From Dysgonomonadaceae bacterium PH5-43 (lineage in GTDB: Bacteria > Bacteroidota > Bacteroidia > Bacteroidales > Azobacteroidaceae), in contig JARXWK010000012.1 in the NCBI GenBank assembly GCA_029916745.1, positions 18,724 through 82,723 of the forward strand: 64,000 bases of DNA. Direction: 5' to 3'. Both the position numbers and the translations under genes were made by a program. Below the pieces are notes generated by a model. It was not told the DNA's origin, did no database searches, and worked only from the letters and a program-made list of their open reading frames with translations. Below, piece after piece: positions 1-8,985 of this stretch (within the stretch, counting starts at the first letter, position 1; each line of letters opens with the position of its first letter).

Positions 1-195
1 GTTGTCAGATTTAATTAAAACAGAGTCTATGATACTAATATTGGAAAGTCCTATGTGTTCGAGATATAAAGTGTCATTATCTTTTGAGCCTTCGACAGTA
101 CCCCAAATAGTGAATTCTTGTTTCTTATCGCAGGCATTAAAAATAAAAACCAAGGCGAATAAACATAAAAAAGGATATAAAATATTTGTCTTCAT
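1..195 (-). CDS. Lipoprotein, DUF4369/thioredoxin-type N-terminus (partial)
   Basis: This is the 5' end of a gene that runs off the left edge; 65 codons are visible from the ATG at 195. The peptide begins with a lysine, a hydrophobic stretch and a lipobox FNAC, so Cys22 is probably lipidated and the protein exported to the envelope. The residues after it (charged linker, then a short segment resembling 'GTVEG..DNDTLYLEH') look like the DUF4369 domain that precedes a thioredoxin-like domain in many Bacteroidales lipoproteins. The thioredoxin part would lie outside the window, so that assignment is inference. A TATCTTTG box lies upstream, divergent from the pnp promoter. Confidence 0.72.
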   Translation of the reverse strand, partial: MKTNILYPFLCLFALVFIFNACDKKQEFTIWGTVEGSKDNDTLYLEHIGLSNISIIDSVLIKSDN

Positions 196-218
196 ACATA
201 AATACTTAAATAGAAGCG

Positions 219-226
219 CAAAGATA
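219..226 (-). promoter_or_regulatory. -7 box of partial lipoprotein gene
   Basis: Reads TATCTTTG on the minus strand, an exact TAnnTTTG match, 24 bases before the ATG at 195. A clear -33 element is not seen. Confidence 0.5.
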
Positions 227-249
227 ATCTATTTCATTATTTTTTTCAT

Positions 250-257
250 TACCTTTG
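250..257 (+). promoter_or_regulatory. -7 box of pnp
   Basis: TACCTTTG, an exact TAnnTTTG match, 39 bases before the pnp ATG. It is back to back with the box for the leftward lipoprotein gene. Confidence 0.6.
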
Positions 258-296
258 CTCGATTTTAAAAGGTAAAAAAATTTAGAAAGATTATTT

Positions 297-2552
297 ATGA
301 TTAATCCAATTGTAAAAACAATTACATTAAGTGATGGACGTGCTATCACTTTAGAAACTGGAAAGTTGGCAAAACAAGCCGACGGTTCGGTTGTGTTAAG
401 AATGAACAACACAATGATGTTAGCTACAGTTTGTGCAGCTAAAGATGCAAATCCAGGAGTGGACTTTATGCCACTATCTGTAGATTACAAAGAGAAATTT
501 TCTGCTTTCGGACGCTTCCCTGGTGGTTTTATGAAAAGAGAAGGACGCGCTTCTGATTATGAAATACTAACTTCACGTCTTATAGACCGTGCTTTACGTC
601 CTCTTTTCCCAGACGACTATCACGCTGAAGTTTTCGTTAATGTAACATTATTCTCTACTGATGGAGAAGATATTCCTGATGCTTTAGCAGGTTTGGCGGC
701 TTCGGCAGCTTTGGCTGTTTCTGATATTCCTTTCAATGGACCAATCTCTGAGGTTAGAGTTGCTCGTATTAATGGCGAATTTGTAGTTAATCCTACTTTT
801 GCTCAACTCGAAACTGCAGATATGGATATTATGGTTGCTGCTACATTAGATAATATAATGATGGTGGAAGGTGAGATGAATGAAGTTTCGGAAGATGATT
901 TATTGAATGCAATAAAGTTTGCTCACGAAGCTATAATTCCTCACTGTCAAGCTCAATTAGAATTAATGGAAGCTGTAGGTACAACTACTAAGAGAGAATA
1001 TTGCCACGAAACTAATGATGAAGATCTTCGTGCTGATGTAAAAGCTAAACTATACGACAAAGTATATGAAGTTGCTGTAGCAGGACTTAGCAAACACGAA
1101 CGTGGAGATAAATTCTCTGAAATTAAAGCTGAATATAAAGCGACTTTCACTGAGGAAGAATTAGCTGAGAAAGCTGCACTGATAGATAAATATTATCACG
1201 ATGTGGAAAAAGAAGCTATGCGTAGAGCTATTCTTGATGAAGGCAAACGTTTAGATGGACGTAAAACAACAGAAATCAGACCTATATGGTCGGAGGTTGA
1301 TTATATACCCGGACCTCACGGTTCTGCAGTATTCACAAGAGGAGAAACTCAAGCTTTAGCAACTGTTACATTAGGTACAAAACTTGACGAGAAAATTGTT
1401 GATGACGTGCTTAATAATAATAAAGAACGTTTCTTATTGCACTATAACTTCCCTCCATTCTCAACAGGAGAGGCTCGTCCACAAAGAGGTGTTGGTCGTC
1501 GTGAAGTAGGTCACGGTAATTTAGCACACCGAGCTTTGAAACCTATGATTCCTACAAACTATCCTTATGTTATACGTATAGTTTCTGACATATTAGAATC
1601 TAATGGGTCTTCATCTATGGCTACTGTTTGTGCTGGTACGTTGTCGTTGATGGACGCAGGTGTTAATATCACAAGACCAGTATCGGGTATTGCTATGGGG
1701 CTTATCTCAGAAAATAAGGGAACAAACTATGCTGTTCTTTCAGATATTTTAGGAGATGAAGACCATTTAGGTGATATGGACTTCAAAGTAACAGGAACTG
1801 AAAAAGGTATCACTGCTACTCAGATGGATATTAAAGTAGACGGACTGTCTTATGAAATACTTGAAAACGCTTTAGCACAAGCAAAACAAGGTCGTCAGCA
1901 TATACTTGGTAAAATACTAGAAACACTTTCAGCTCCTCGTACTGATTTGAAAGACCACGCTCCAAGAATTGAGGTTGTAATTATACCTAAAGAGTTTATT
2001 GGTGCTGTAATCGGGCCTGGAGGAAAAATCATTCAAGGTATTCAAGAAGAGACAGGGGCAACTGTTACTATCGAAGAAGTAGATGGTGTTGGAGGTAGAG
2101 TAGAAATCTCTTCTAATAATAAAAAGTCTATCGATGCGGCTATTGCCAAGGTAAAAGGAATTACCGCTGTGCCTGAAGTAGGAGAAGTGTACAAAGGAAA
2201 GATTAGTTCAATTATGCCTTATGGTGCTTTTGTTGAGTTCTTGCCAGGTAAAGATGGCTTACTTCATATTTCAGAAATAGATTGGCAACGCTTAGACAGT
2301 GTAGAGCAAGTTGGTCTTAAAGAAGGAGATGAAATAGAAATAAAACTTATTGATGTAGATCCTAAAACAGGTAAATTCAAACTTTCACGTAAGGTATTGC
2401 TTGAAAAACCTGAAGGATATATCGAAAGACCTCCAAGAGAAAGACAAGAAAGAAGTGATCGTCCAGAACGTGGAGACAGAAATGGCGACAGAGGTAATAG
2501 AGAGTTTCGTCCAAGAAACAATAATGGCTTCAATTCAAGAAGAGAAGACTAA
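297..2552 (+). CDS. pnp: Polyribonucleotide nucleotidyltransferase (PNPase)
   Basis: Phosphorolytic 3'-5' exoribonuclease that degrades RNA to nucleoside diphosphates; family members act as a trimeric ring. The 751 residues show the expected order: first RNase PH domain, alpha-helical linker, second RNase PH domain (about residues 310-540, with the [11 protein letters not shown] segment), a KH domain with the GPGGK loop near residue 573, and an S1 domain from about 628 to 697. After S1 comes a tail of about 50 residues rich in Arg, Glu, Asp, Gly and Asn, probably disordered. The ATG at 297 gives a full-length N-terminus and lies just after a good promoter. It appears to be transcribed alone, with a hairpin terminator 20 bases beyond the stop. 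Confidence 0.97.
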   Translation: MINPIVKTITLSDGRAITLETGKLAKQADGSVVLRMNNTMMLATVCAAKDANPGVDFMPLSVDYKEKFSAFGRFPGGFMKREGRASDYEILTSRLIDRALRPLFPDDYHAEVFVNVTLFSTDGEDIPDALAGLAASAALAVSDIPFNGPISEVRVARINGEFVVNPTFAQLETADMDIMVAATLDNIMMVEGEMNEVSEDDLLNAIKFAHEAIIPHCQAQLELMEAVGTTTKREYCHETNDEDLRADVKAKLYDKVYEVAVAGLSKHERGDKFSEIKAEYKATFTEEELAEKAALIDKYYHDVEKEAMRRAILDEGKRLDGRKTTEIRPIWSEVDYIPGPHGSAVFTRGETQALATVTLGTKLDEKIVDDVLNNNKERFLLHYNFPPFSTGEARPQRGVGRREVGHGNLAHRALKPMIPTNYPYVIRIVSDILESNGSSSMATVCAGTLSLMDAGVNITRPVSGIAMGLISENKGTNYAVLSDILGDEDHLGDMDFKVTGTEKGITATQMDIKVDGLSYEILENALAQAKQGRQHILGKILETLSAPRTDLKDHAPRIEVVIIPKEFIGAVIGPGGKIIQGIQEETGATVTIEEVDGVGGRVEISSNNKKSIDAAIAKVKGITAVPEVGEVYKGKISSIMPYGAFVEFLPGKDGLLHISEIDWQRLDSVEQVGLKEGDEIEIKLIDVDPKTGKFKLSRKVLLEKPEGYIERPPRERQERSDRPERGDRNGDRGNREFRPRNNNGFNSRRED

Positions 2553-2572
2553 TATTTAGTTGTTAAATATAT

Positions 2573-2613
2573 AAAAGAGTGTTAATAAGTAATTTATTAG
2601 CACTCTTTTTTTG
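2573..2613 (+). terminator. Terminator after pnp
   Basis: AAAGAGTGTTAATAA pairs with TTATTAGCACTCTTT (one G-U), followed by a run of T. It separates pnp from rplS. Confidence 0.8.
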
Positions 2614-2632
2614 TTAATAGTAAAAATGTTTT

Positions 2633-2640
2633 TACCTTTG
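2633..2640 (+). promoter_or_regulatory. -7 box of rplS
   Basis: TACCTTTG, an exact match to TAnnTTTG, about 85 bases before the rplS ATG; this leaves a leader long enough for a regulatory RNA. Confidence 0.6.
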
Positions 2641-2646
2641 TGCTCG

Positions 2647-2700
2647 CTTTACGTAACCTCTGAAGAGAAAAGAGAGACTCTTGAATGTTGCGTTTTGTTA
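2647..2700 (+). promoter_or_regulatory. Possible rplS leader RNA
   Basis: In the leader of the L19 gene, ACGTAAC (2651-2657) can pair with GTTGCGT (2687-2693), enclosing a purine-rich stretch with short CTCT/AGAG pairings. Ribosomal-protein leaders that bind their own product are common, and L19 leaders are known in several bacterial groups. That this is one is inference from position and one short stem. Confidence 0.3.
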
Positions 2701-2724
2701 TTAAACTAAAAAGCTAAATAAATT

Positions 2725-3081
2725 ATGGACTTAATTAAAGTTGCAGAACAGGCGTTCGCAAGTACAGAGGAAAAAAACTTTCCTACATTTAAGAGTGGAG
2801 ATACTATTACAGTAGCTTATCGTATTAAAGAAGGAAATAAAGAACGTATTCAGCAATATCGTGGTGTTGTTATTAAAATAGCAGGACACGGTGATGCTAA
2901 AAGATTTACAGTAAGAAAAATGTCAGAAAACGTAGGTGTAGAGCGTATATTCCCTCTAAACTCTCCGTTTATTGAAAGTATAATTCTTAATAAGGTTGGT
3001 AAAGTTCGTCGTGCTAAATTGTACTACATCAGAGCTCTAACTGGTAAGAAAGCAAGAATTAAAGAAAAAAGAGTGAAATAA
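2725..3081 (+). CDS. rplS: 50S ribosomal protein L19
   Basis: Protein bL19 of the large ribosomal subunit, located at the 30S-50S interface. The 118 residues contain the family core: the '[16 protein letters not shown]' strand region, '[12 protein letters not shown]', '[21 protein letters not shown]' split over residues 60-85, and the basic end '[11 protein letters not shown]'. The length is usual for the family. The ATG at 2725 follows an A-rich leader. It is bounded by a terminator on each side, so it is a one-gene unit. Confidence 0.97.
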   Translation: MDLIKVAEQAFASTEEKNFPTFKSGDTITVAYRIKEGNKERIQQYRGVVIKIAGHGDAKRFTVRKMSENVGVERIFPLNSPFIESIILNKVGKVRRAKLYYIRALTGKKARIKEKRVK

Positions 3082-3113
3082 AAACACTCAATTAAGGGTT
3101 TGGTAAAATGGGT

Positions 3114-3148
3114 ATAGTGCGTATCGTGAAGGTACGCACTATTTTTTT
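3114..3148 (+). terminator. Terminator after rplS
   Basis: Perfect 10-bp stem ATAGTGCGTA / TACGCACTAT with a 9-base loop and seven T. Confidence 0.9.
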
Positions 3149-3162
3149 GTTCTATTTTTAAT

Positions 3163-3170
3163 TACCTTTG
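3163..3170 (+). promoter_or_regulatory. -7 box of the M60-type lipoprotein gene
   Basis: TACCTTTG. Its last base is the first base of an in-frame GTG (3170), so that GTG cannot be the real start and the ATG at 3194 is preferred. Confidence 0.6.
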
Positions 3171-3193
3171 TGAAAACATTAATAAATAATACC

Positions 3194-6100
3194 ATGAATA
3201 AATTATCCTATCTTCTTTGTTTCTGTGTCTTCTTGCTTACAAGTTGTTTTAGCGTAGCTAACGAAATTAAATTGAATGTTAATAATTTTTATAATGATAT
3301 TCATAATAATAGCGCTATTGCTACAGTTGTATTTACTCCTGGAGAGTATGTCGTAAAAATGGATATTACAAATCCTAACGATACTGCAACGGTTGAATTT
3401 GCTGTGGAAAGTTTGTATGGAGATATTGATTATGTTCCAGTTAAAAAACTTGTAGAAGTAAAAGGGGTAACCAATATTTCTATGGATTTTAAGATAGAAA
3501 AAGAATCTACATATAAGATTGTTCTTAAGTTTGTAGAAGGAACAGGATTAGGTGCAATTCCTTATGTTGAGGTTATAGAAGGTAATGCAAAACCATTAGA
3601 AGCTACCAACTCAACAGAATTAAGATTAGATTACATTAATGATAATGTAACTGGCAAAGAATACGAATGGATTTATGGCGAATTGCATATTCCAGAATAC
3701 TCAGAGCCTATTTATTCTGGGTATATTATGCTTGGCTATAAGAATGCAGAGTTAAGCTTTAGCAGATATTGGGATTCATCTCAATTTTCTTTTGTTTTAT
3801 CTGATAAAACAAAGCGTAACACTATTGATATTCCTATACTTAAGGCTAAGGGAGATGATGTTGAATATGGGGAAGTAAGCAATGAAGAACAAAATAAAAA
3901 CCTAACTTTTGTTACTCTACAATCTAATAATCCCGAATTGTTAGCTAAAACTGATCTTAACTTATGTTACCTTATTAATAGAAGACCATTGCCTAATAAT
4001 CAAATTTTATTGTCGGCGTGGTTTAAAATGAAAGAAGATAAAGATTGGACATACTTGGCTACATTTGAAACTAACGCATTAAGAAGTTCAAGAGATTTGT
4101 TCTCAAGAATTTACAGTCACGAAAAGTATAAGGGAATGACTTTGAGAAGAGGGGAATTTTCTAATATATATTATAAGGTATCGGATGGAGATTGGGCGGA
4201 AATTAATAAAGCAAAACCTTCAATACTGGAAACTAATGGCAGAATAGATTACACTGCGGGAGTTACAGAGTCAACTCCTCAGAGGTTTTATTTAGCAACA
4301 GGAGGATTTAAACCAATGCCTGCGGTTAAAGAAGAATTAACAACAAATAAAACTAATACACCTCCGGTTATTAATACCGATGCTTTGAGTAAATCGATTG
4401 ATAAAGCTATGGAAGTTATTAAGCCTTCAAGCTGGGGATATTACCCTGATGATAAAGTGGCGGTAATTTCTGGTAAAGCTTCAGACTATCAGAATGGGGA
4501 AGGAATAGAAAAAAGTTTTGATGGAGATACACGTACTATATACCATTCTCGTTGGTCGGGGACTAAATTCCCTGTTAAACTCACATATAAATTTGATGGC
4601 AAAGAAGATATTGATTACATAATTTATTATCCTCGTACTGATGGAAGTAATGGTAATATTATAGAGTTCGACCTCTTTGTTAAGTCGCAAGGCGATTTTG
4701 CTTATTCTGAAGTTGGTAGTTATAATTTTGAAGGAAGTGGTTTAGCCTCAAGAATTGATTTGCCTACAACATTGAAAAAACCAGAGTCGATACAGTTTAT
4801 AGTTAAATCAGGGATAGGAGATTCAGGGACTAATGGTTTTGTTAGTTGTGCTGAAATGGAATTTTACAAGAAGACAGGCAAAACAATTATACCAGATGTG
4901 TTTACCGATATTACTTGTTCTGCTCTTAAACCAAGTATTACCGAGAAAGATATAGATAATTTGGAAAGTGAAAGTTACAGAAATTTAGCAAAAGCTCTTT
5001 GCAATAAAACTTATGATGCTGAATATAGAGTTCAAGAGTATAAACCTTATCCCGATCCTGATATTTATGCTAAAGAAGTAACAAGAACGAGTCCTTATAG
5101 CTTAATGGATAATCCTACAGGTATTTATGTAGATAAAAATGAAAACATTGTAGTGTTTGTTGGTAATACTAACGGACAAAGGATAGCACTGAGAAGTCTT
5201 AACCTCGATAAAGATTATTCGTGTTCCGACTACTCTCTACAAGAAGGATTGAATGTTTTTAAGGCTCAAGATAAAGGTCTTTTATATATAATGTATCATA
5301 CTTCTGAAGACAATGCAAAACCAGTGAAAATACATATAGCTACAGGTAGGGTTAATGGTTATTACGATGTAGCTAAAAATCCTGATGCCGATTGGAAAGC
5401 ATTGCTCAATGCAACAGTTACAAAATATATAGATGTTCTTGGTAAATACACTCATTTGGCTTTTACCGTAGATGATTTCAAAAGATACACTCCAGATGTT
5501 AAAGAATTGATACAAGTGTGGGATTCAATTGCTTTTATGGAGCAGCAGTTTATAGGATTGGAGAAATATAACAAAATGAATCCTAATAGAATGTTTTGTG
5601 CCGTGTCTAATATGGGGTATTTTATGTTTGCAACTTCAAACCGAACTGGCTATAGCCAAGGCTCTTTGGGAGAGATTTGTAATCCTCAAAAGTTGAGAAC
5701 TTCTGCTATATGGGGACCTGCTCACGAGATTGGTCATATGAATCAGACTATAGGATTTAAATGGGTTGGAATGACTGAAATTTCTAATAATGTTTATTCG
5801 CAATTTATTCAGCAACAGTTTGGTAATGAATCTCGCTTAGGAACAGAAAAACTAAATTCCGACTTTGATGGAGTTTGGTTTAATCGTTACGAAAAAGGAT
5901 TTACAGAAATGATAGCAGGAGGAATATCTCAACTTCGCCACACTGATGTGTTTTGTAAACTTATACCTTATTGGCAACTGCAACTTTACAATGCCGATGT
6001 TTTAGGAAATAAAGATTTCTATGCAGATGTGCACGAACAAATACGTATTCGTCCGATACCAAAAACTGACGGAGATGCAGTTGTTCAGTTTATGACTATT

Positions 6101-6538
6101 TGTTGCGATGTGGCAAAGCTCGACCTTACCGACTTCTTTAAGAAATGGGGATTATTAATCGCGGTTGACGAAACTCTTACCGACCATAGTTCTATACAAA
6201 ATGCAGTTTATTCGCGTAGAGGCTTTGTGATGACACAAAACCAAGTTGATAATCTTATTAAGTATGCAAAGAAATACACAAAACCAAAGCATAATATTCA
6301 TTATATTCACGATACAGAAAAGGATAAGAGCGTGAATATATTTAAGGAAGATGCAAAAATAAAGAAAGGTGAAACTAAGATTACCAACAATAAAGTGGAA
6401 ATGATTGGTTGGGAAAATGTTGTAGTTTTTGAAGTCTATGATAAAGGCAAGTTAGTGTTTGTAACTCCTGCTCATACGTTTACGCTACCGGAAGGAGTAA
6501 CTAAACCAGAGATAAAGGCAGTAGGAGCGAAGTCGTAA
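3194..6538 (+). CDS. M60-type zinc metallopeptidase lipoprotein with F5/8C and DUF3472-like domains
   Basis: A predicted surface lipoprotein of 1114 residues (lipobox LTSC, Cys18). The N-terminal part has a beta-rich region and a segment like DUF3472 ('WFKMKEDKDWTYLATFE', about residues 270-400). A discoidin (F5/8 type C) domain follows at about 430-560. The C-terminal half is an M60/enhancin-like peptidase: the zinc motif HEIGH is at residues 844-848 and a conserved Glu follows about 20 residues later ('GMTEISNNV'), as in gluzincins. Family members in gut bacteria cleave mucin-type glycoproteins, with carbohydrate-binding domains giving attachment; that substrate is inferred. An in-frame GTG at 3170 overlaps the promoter, so ATG 3194 was chosen. 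Confidence 0.88.
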   Translation: MNKLSYLLCFCVFLLTSCFSVANEIKLNVNNFYNDIHNNSAIATVVFTPGEYVVKMDITNPNDTATVEFAVESLYGDIDYVPVKKLVEVKGVTNISMDFKIEKESTYKIVLKFVEGTGLGAIPYVEVIEGNAKPLEATNSTELRLDYINDNVTGKEYEWIYGELHIPEYSEPIYSGYIMLGYKNAELSFSRYWDSSQFSFVLSDKTKRNTIDIPILKAKGDDVEYGEVSNEEQNKNLTFVTLQSNNPELLAKTDLNLCYLINRRPLPNNQILLSAWFKMKEDKDWTYLATFETNALRSSRDLFSRIYSHEKYKGMTLRRGEFSNIYYKVSDGDWAEINKAKPSILETNGRIDYTAGVTESTPQRFYLATGGFKPMPAVKEELTTNKTNTPPVINTDALSKSIDKAMEVIKPSSWGYYPDDKVAVISGKASDYQNGEGIEKSFDGDTRTIYHSRWSGTKFPVKLTYKFDGKEDIDYIIYYPRTDGSNGNIIEFDLFVKSQGDFAYSEVGSYNFEGSGLASRIDLPTTLKKPESIQFIVKSGIGDSGTNGFVSCAEMEFYKKTGKTIIPDVFTDITCSALKPSITEKDIDNLESESYRNLAKALCNKTYDAEYRVQEYKPYPDPDIYAKEVTRTSPYSLMDNPTGIYVDKNENIVVFVGNTNGQRIALRSLNLDKDYSCSDYSLQEGLNVFKAQDKGLLYIMYHTSEDNAKPVKIHIATGRVNGYYDVAKNPDADWKALLNATVTKYIDVLGKYTHLAFTVDDFKRYTPDVKELIQVWDSIAFMEQQFIGLEKYNKMNPNRMFCAVSNMGYFMFATSNRTGYSQGSLGEICNPQKLRTSAIWGPAHEIGHMNQTIGFKWVGMTEISNNVYSQFIQQQFGNESRLGTEKLNSDFDGVWFNRYEKGFTEMIAGGISQLRHTDVFCKLIPYWQLQLYNADVLGNKDFYADVHEQIRIRPIPKTDGDAVVQFMTICCDVAKLDLTDFFKKWGLLIAVDETLTDHSSIQNAVYSRRGFVMTQNQVDNLIKYAKKYTKPKHNIHYIHDTEKDKSVNIFKEDAKIKKGETKITNNKVEMIGWENVVVFEVYDKGKLVFVTPAHTFTLPEGVTKPEIKAVGAKS

Positions 6539-6581
6539 CATAAATAATAATGCTATAGAGTGTGGTTTCGATGATATTTAG

Positions 6582-6589
6582 TATTTTTG
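6582..6589 (+). promoter_or_regulatory. Possible -7 box for the 6S-like RNA
   Basis: TATTTTTG matches TAnnTTTG. It lies 70 bases before the closing stem of the RNA, so either the primary transcript is longer and processed, or another promoter is used. Confidence 0.3.
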
Positions 6590-6658
6590 TAGTCAAAAAT
6601 AATGTAAATATTTGCCTATGATATAGAGTTGCGTAACATACGCATATTTTAAATGTTG

Positions 6659-6834
6659 AAAAAAGCGTCAAGCTTTTATTCTGGTTCTTGAAACTTCGAC
6701 ACTTTCAAAAGGACAGCCAAGAGTAAAGCGATGATGCTCACGTCAATCGGCGTGGGCTTTACTCGTTAAATTTGGTTGTCAGGTAGTCGAAGACCTCAAG
6801 AACAGATGAAACAGTAATTGTCCGCGCTTTTTTT
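6659..6834 (+). ncRNA. ssrS: Probable 6S RNA
   Basis: A 176-base stretch that folds into one long interrupted hairpin. Pairings I can read are: AAAAAAGCG (6659-6667) with CGCTTTTTT (6825-6833); GGTTCTTGA (6683-6691) with TCAAGAAC (6796-6803); CTTCGAC (6694-6700) with GTCGAAG (6786-6792); GACAGCCAA (6712-6720) with TTGGTTGTC (6772-6780); GAGTAAAGC (6721-6729) with GCTTTACTC (6756-6764). Between the third and fourth stems is an asymmetric bubble, 11 bases on the 5' side and 5 on the 3' side. A rod of this size with a central bubble is the shape of 6S RNA, which imitates an open promoter and binds RNA polymerase. The end coincides with a T-run. The identity is inferred from shape and size, not from a covariance search. 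Confidence 0.6.
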
Positions 6835-6909
6835 ATGTATATTAGGCGGCAATGACATCAGTTGCACAAAAAAATAGAATTCAAGATACATAAGATTAAA
6901 TCTATAGAT

Positions 6910-7239
6910 ATGATACAATTAGCAATATTACAAGTAACAGCAGAAGCTGGGTTTGCAGAAGGAAGCACCATTTTATTTTTGCTTGCCTTGGTATTTTTTA
7001 TTTTTCTTAATGGAATAATTGCACAATGGAAAGGTTATCCTTTTTGGATCGGAAGTGTTTCAGGGATTGTTCTGTTTTTGGGAACGATTCTGTTTCTAAT
7101 TATGCCTTTCAATAAAAAAACAAGAACGAAATGCCCTTATTGTATTGAGCATATAGCTAAAGACGCTAAGAAATGTAAACACTGCGGAGAATGGTTAGGT
7201 AAAGATGGCTTAGAGGACAATGCAAGATCGAAGCCTTAA
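6910..7239 (+). CDS. Small membrane protein with C-terminal zinc ribbon
   Basis: A 109-residue protein of unknown function. Two hydrophobic segments (about residues 14-36 and 42-65) would span the membrane. They are followed by a basic stretch and a cytoplasmic zinc ribbon with the pattern CPYC...CKHC. Similar ribbons occur at the ends of many small bacterial membrane proteins and probably only bind zinc structurally. The frame extends upstream to a TTG at 6862, but the ATG at 6910 gives the natural N-terminus and is preferred. It converges with the beta-propeller gene, with 29 bases between them. Confidence 0.7.
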   Translation: MIQLAILQVTAEAGFAEGSTILFLLALVFFIFLNGIIAQWKGYPFWIGSVSGIVLFLGTILFLIMPFNKKTRTKCPYCIEHIAKDAKKCKHCGEWLGKDGLEDNARSKP

Positions 7240-7268
7240 TTTTTTATTTTCTGCTAAGCACAAGAACT

Positions 7269-8489
7269 CTATTTTGATAGTTTGTCAAAATCAATATTTT
7301 CTTTCAATTTGTAGAATAACAGTATTTCATTTACATTCATTTCTCCATCTTCCTGTAATAACAAAGGTTGAACCTCAGGAGGCATTTGTTCTCTTATTCT
7401 TTTAATATCATCTTCTTTATTATCCGAGATAATCTGTGATAAATCTAAATAGTTGCAAATGCTAAAAAATTCTTCATTTTCAACATCGTATCCCTTGGTA
7501 TAACCAAAAGAAAAATCAATTAAATCATCTCTATCCTGAATTATATTTTTTATAAAAACTGATTTATTGTTTCTTAAGTCAATAAACAATACAGCTTTTC
7601 TTCCTAAACCAGCATAAAAATCTTGTAATAAATACTTTTCATTATGAAATGGAGCATTCGCAGTAAAATACAATCCTTGATCAACTGCTTCGTTAAGACC
7701 GTCCATTCGCTTATCTGAGTTAAAATACTTTCCGTCGAAGTCCAAATAATATTTCATAAAAAAGGAACTATCTCTTTTCTCATAAATTCCATTCCCGTAC
7801 GAATGATATATAAAAGTTGAATTTCTTTGATTCTCAAAATCAACACCAATAGAAACACCTTCAATATATTCTAAAAAATATGTGATTGGCTCTATCTGTT
7901 GATTTGTGTATGCAACTACATACGGATTTTTATCATTATTTATTGCGAATGGAGCCAACTGGAAAAGATAACTTTTGTCGGGTAGACACTTGAATTTATG
8001 AGCTCTAAATGGTAATCGTTCTTTTTTTACGTAGTTCCCATTATGATCAAATATCTGAATTGCATTTTTTGTATAATCAAGCACATATACATAGTCTTCA
8101 TCTACATCAAAATCGACTAAACGACCAACTTCTTCAGGACCTCCTCCTTTTTCACAAACATCTCTAATGAAATTCCCTTGACGATCAAAGCATTTTAATT
8201 GTTCATTCAAATCAAAAACATAAATAAGTTCTTTTGTTACCTTAATGTCCCGAATAAGCCCAAGTAAAGCTTCGTCAGAATTTTCCAACGCAACATACCT
8301 AACAGAGTCGATTAGTTCACTAATTGAACACTCTTTAATTGTACTCTTTGAGATGTTTATAGTGATAGTACTATCTGTTACTAAATCTAATTCTTGTTGT
8401 ACTTTTTTGTAATTTTCAGATGTATGAGAACAACTAAAAGTAAAAAACAATAACAACATCAATGATATTTGAGGAATGTTTACTTTCAT
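7269..8489 (-). CDS. 6-bladed beta-propeller lipoprotein
   Basis: A 406-residue exported lipoprotein (lipobox FSC, Cys20). After the signal it carries the typical entry of the Bacteroidales 6-bladed propeller family ('ISELIDSVRYVALE' near residues 55-70). Repeated NHL-like strands follow, such as 'YVFDLNEQLKCFDRQGNFI' and 'YVYVLDYTKNAIQIFDHNGN'. The family is very common in Bacteroidales envelopes; a defined biochemical role is not known. The far C-terminus is acidic. It stands alone, with a large non-coding gap upstream and a converging gene downstream. Confidence 0.8.
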   Translation of the reverse strand: MKVNIPQISLMLLLFFTFSCSHTSENYKKVQQELDLVTDSTITINISKSTIKECSISELIDSVRYVALENSDEALLGLIRDIKVTKELIYVFDLNEQLKCFDRQGNFIRDVCEKGGGPEEVGRLVDFDVDEDYVYVLDYTKNAIQIFDHNGNYVKKERLPFRAHKFKCLPDKSYLFQLAPFAINNDKNPYVVAYTNQQIEPITYFLEYIEGVSIGVDFENQRNSTFIYHSYGNGIYEKRDSSFFMKYYLDFDGKYFNSDKRMDGLNEAVDQGLYFTANAPFHNEKYLLQDFYAGLGRKAVLFIDLRNNKSVFIKNIIQDRDDLIDFSFGYTKGYDVENEEFFSICNYLDLSQIISDNKEDDIKRIREQMPPEVQPLLLQEDGEMNVNEILLFYKLKENIDFDKLSK

Positions 8490-8693
8490 AATCCGCTAAA
8501 GTAATAACAATAATGTTAACCTCAAATTTATTTTGAGAAAATAAACTATTATAGTCTGGTAAAAACTAAAAAAAACAGTTTAAGACATAGTTGTAAGTGA
8601 GTTCTAAAATGTTTTCTCAAAGTAAGCCACGTAATCAAATAAGAACAGTTATTTGCTGGTAGATTATCTCTTTTTTGCGAGTATTTTCATCTT
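8490..8693. other. Gap with no recognised gene
   Basis: AT-rich sequence upstream of the beta-propeller gene. I see no open frame of convincing quality and no exact TAnnTTTG box in the right place; TTACTTTG on the minus strand near 8617-8624 is a one-mismatch candidate. Confidence 0.4.
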
Positions 8694-8950
8694 AAAAATG
8701 CAAAGCTTCACTTAGGGTCGTCTCTCTACTAAGAGACCCCTTCTCTCTCTTATTAGATAGGCGAGGTGTCTCTACTAAGAGCGGCGGGGTGCTTTAAGTA
8801 TTAAGGCGAGGTCGTTCTACTAAGAGCGGCATCGGGTCTCTACCAAGAACGGCAAGGGGTATCTACTAAGAAGCAACTCGCCTATCTAATAACAACGACA
8901 AGGGGTATGTAATAAGAAAGGCAAGGGAGTTCTACTAACATCCTTGCCTT
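8694..8950 (+). repeat. 23-bp-period array, copy 1 (TCTACTAAGA family)
   Basis: It begins with a leader AAAAATGCAAAGCTTCACTT followed by AGGGTCGTC, then ten units that each start with TCTACTAAGA or a variant, at 8725, 8748, 8771, about 8794, 8816, 8839, 8862, 8885, 8908 and 8931. The period is 23 bp with one 22-bp step. The unit at 8748 is inverted (TCTTATTAGA). Spacers are 13 bp and semi-conserved. The leader matches copies 2 and 3 (minus and plus strand respectively). No coding potential is evident. It lies between two minus-strand genes. Confidence 0.9.
8917..8950 (-). terminator. Hairpin at the array end, possible metY terminator
   Basis: AAGGCAAGG and CCTTGCCTT pair perfectly around a 16-base loop that contains the last array core. 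Located 36 bases beyond the metY stop, it could end that transcript, though the T-run is short. Confidence 0.45.
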
Positions 8951-8985
8951 CTTTTAATGAGAGTGTTTTGTTGGTAAGCCGCTTC

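Noticed and set aside
2..268. Plus-strand frame of 88 codons at the left edge
   Set aside because: It is antisense to a minus-strand lipoprotein gene with a clear signal peptide and promoter.
3170..3193. GTG start of the M60 gene
   Set aside because: It overlaps the -7 box, so transcription starts after it; ATG 3194 gives a normal lipoprotein signal.
6659..6834. tmRNA, RNase P RNA or SRP RNA
   Set aside because: No tRNA-like end, no RNase P core such as GAGGAAAGTCC, and no SRP GGAA-type tip; a single long rod fits 6S better.
8694..8950. CRISPR array
   Set aside because: The repeated core is only 10 bp and spacers 13 bp, some units are inverted, spacers are similar between loci, and no cas gene is present in the window.
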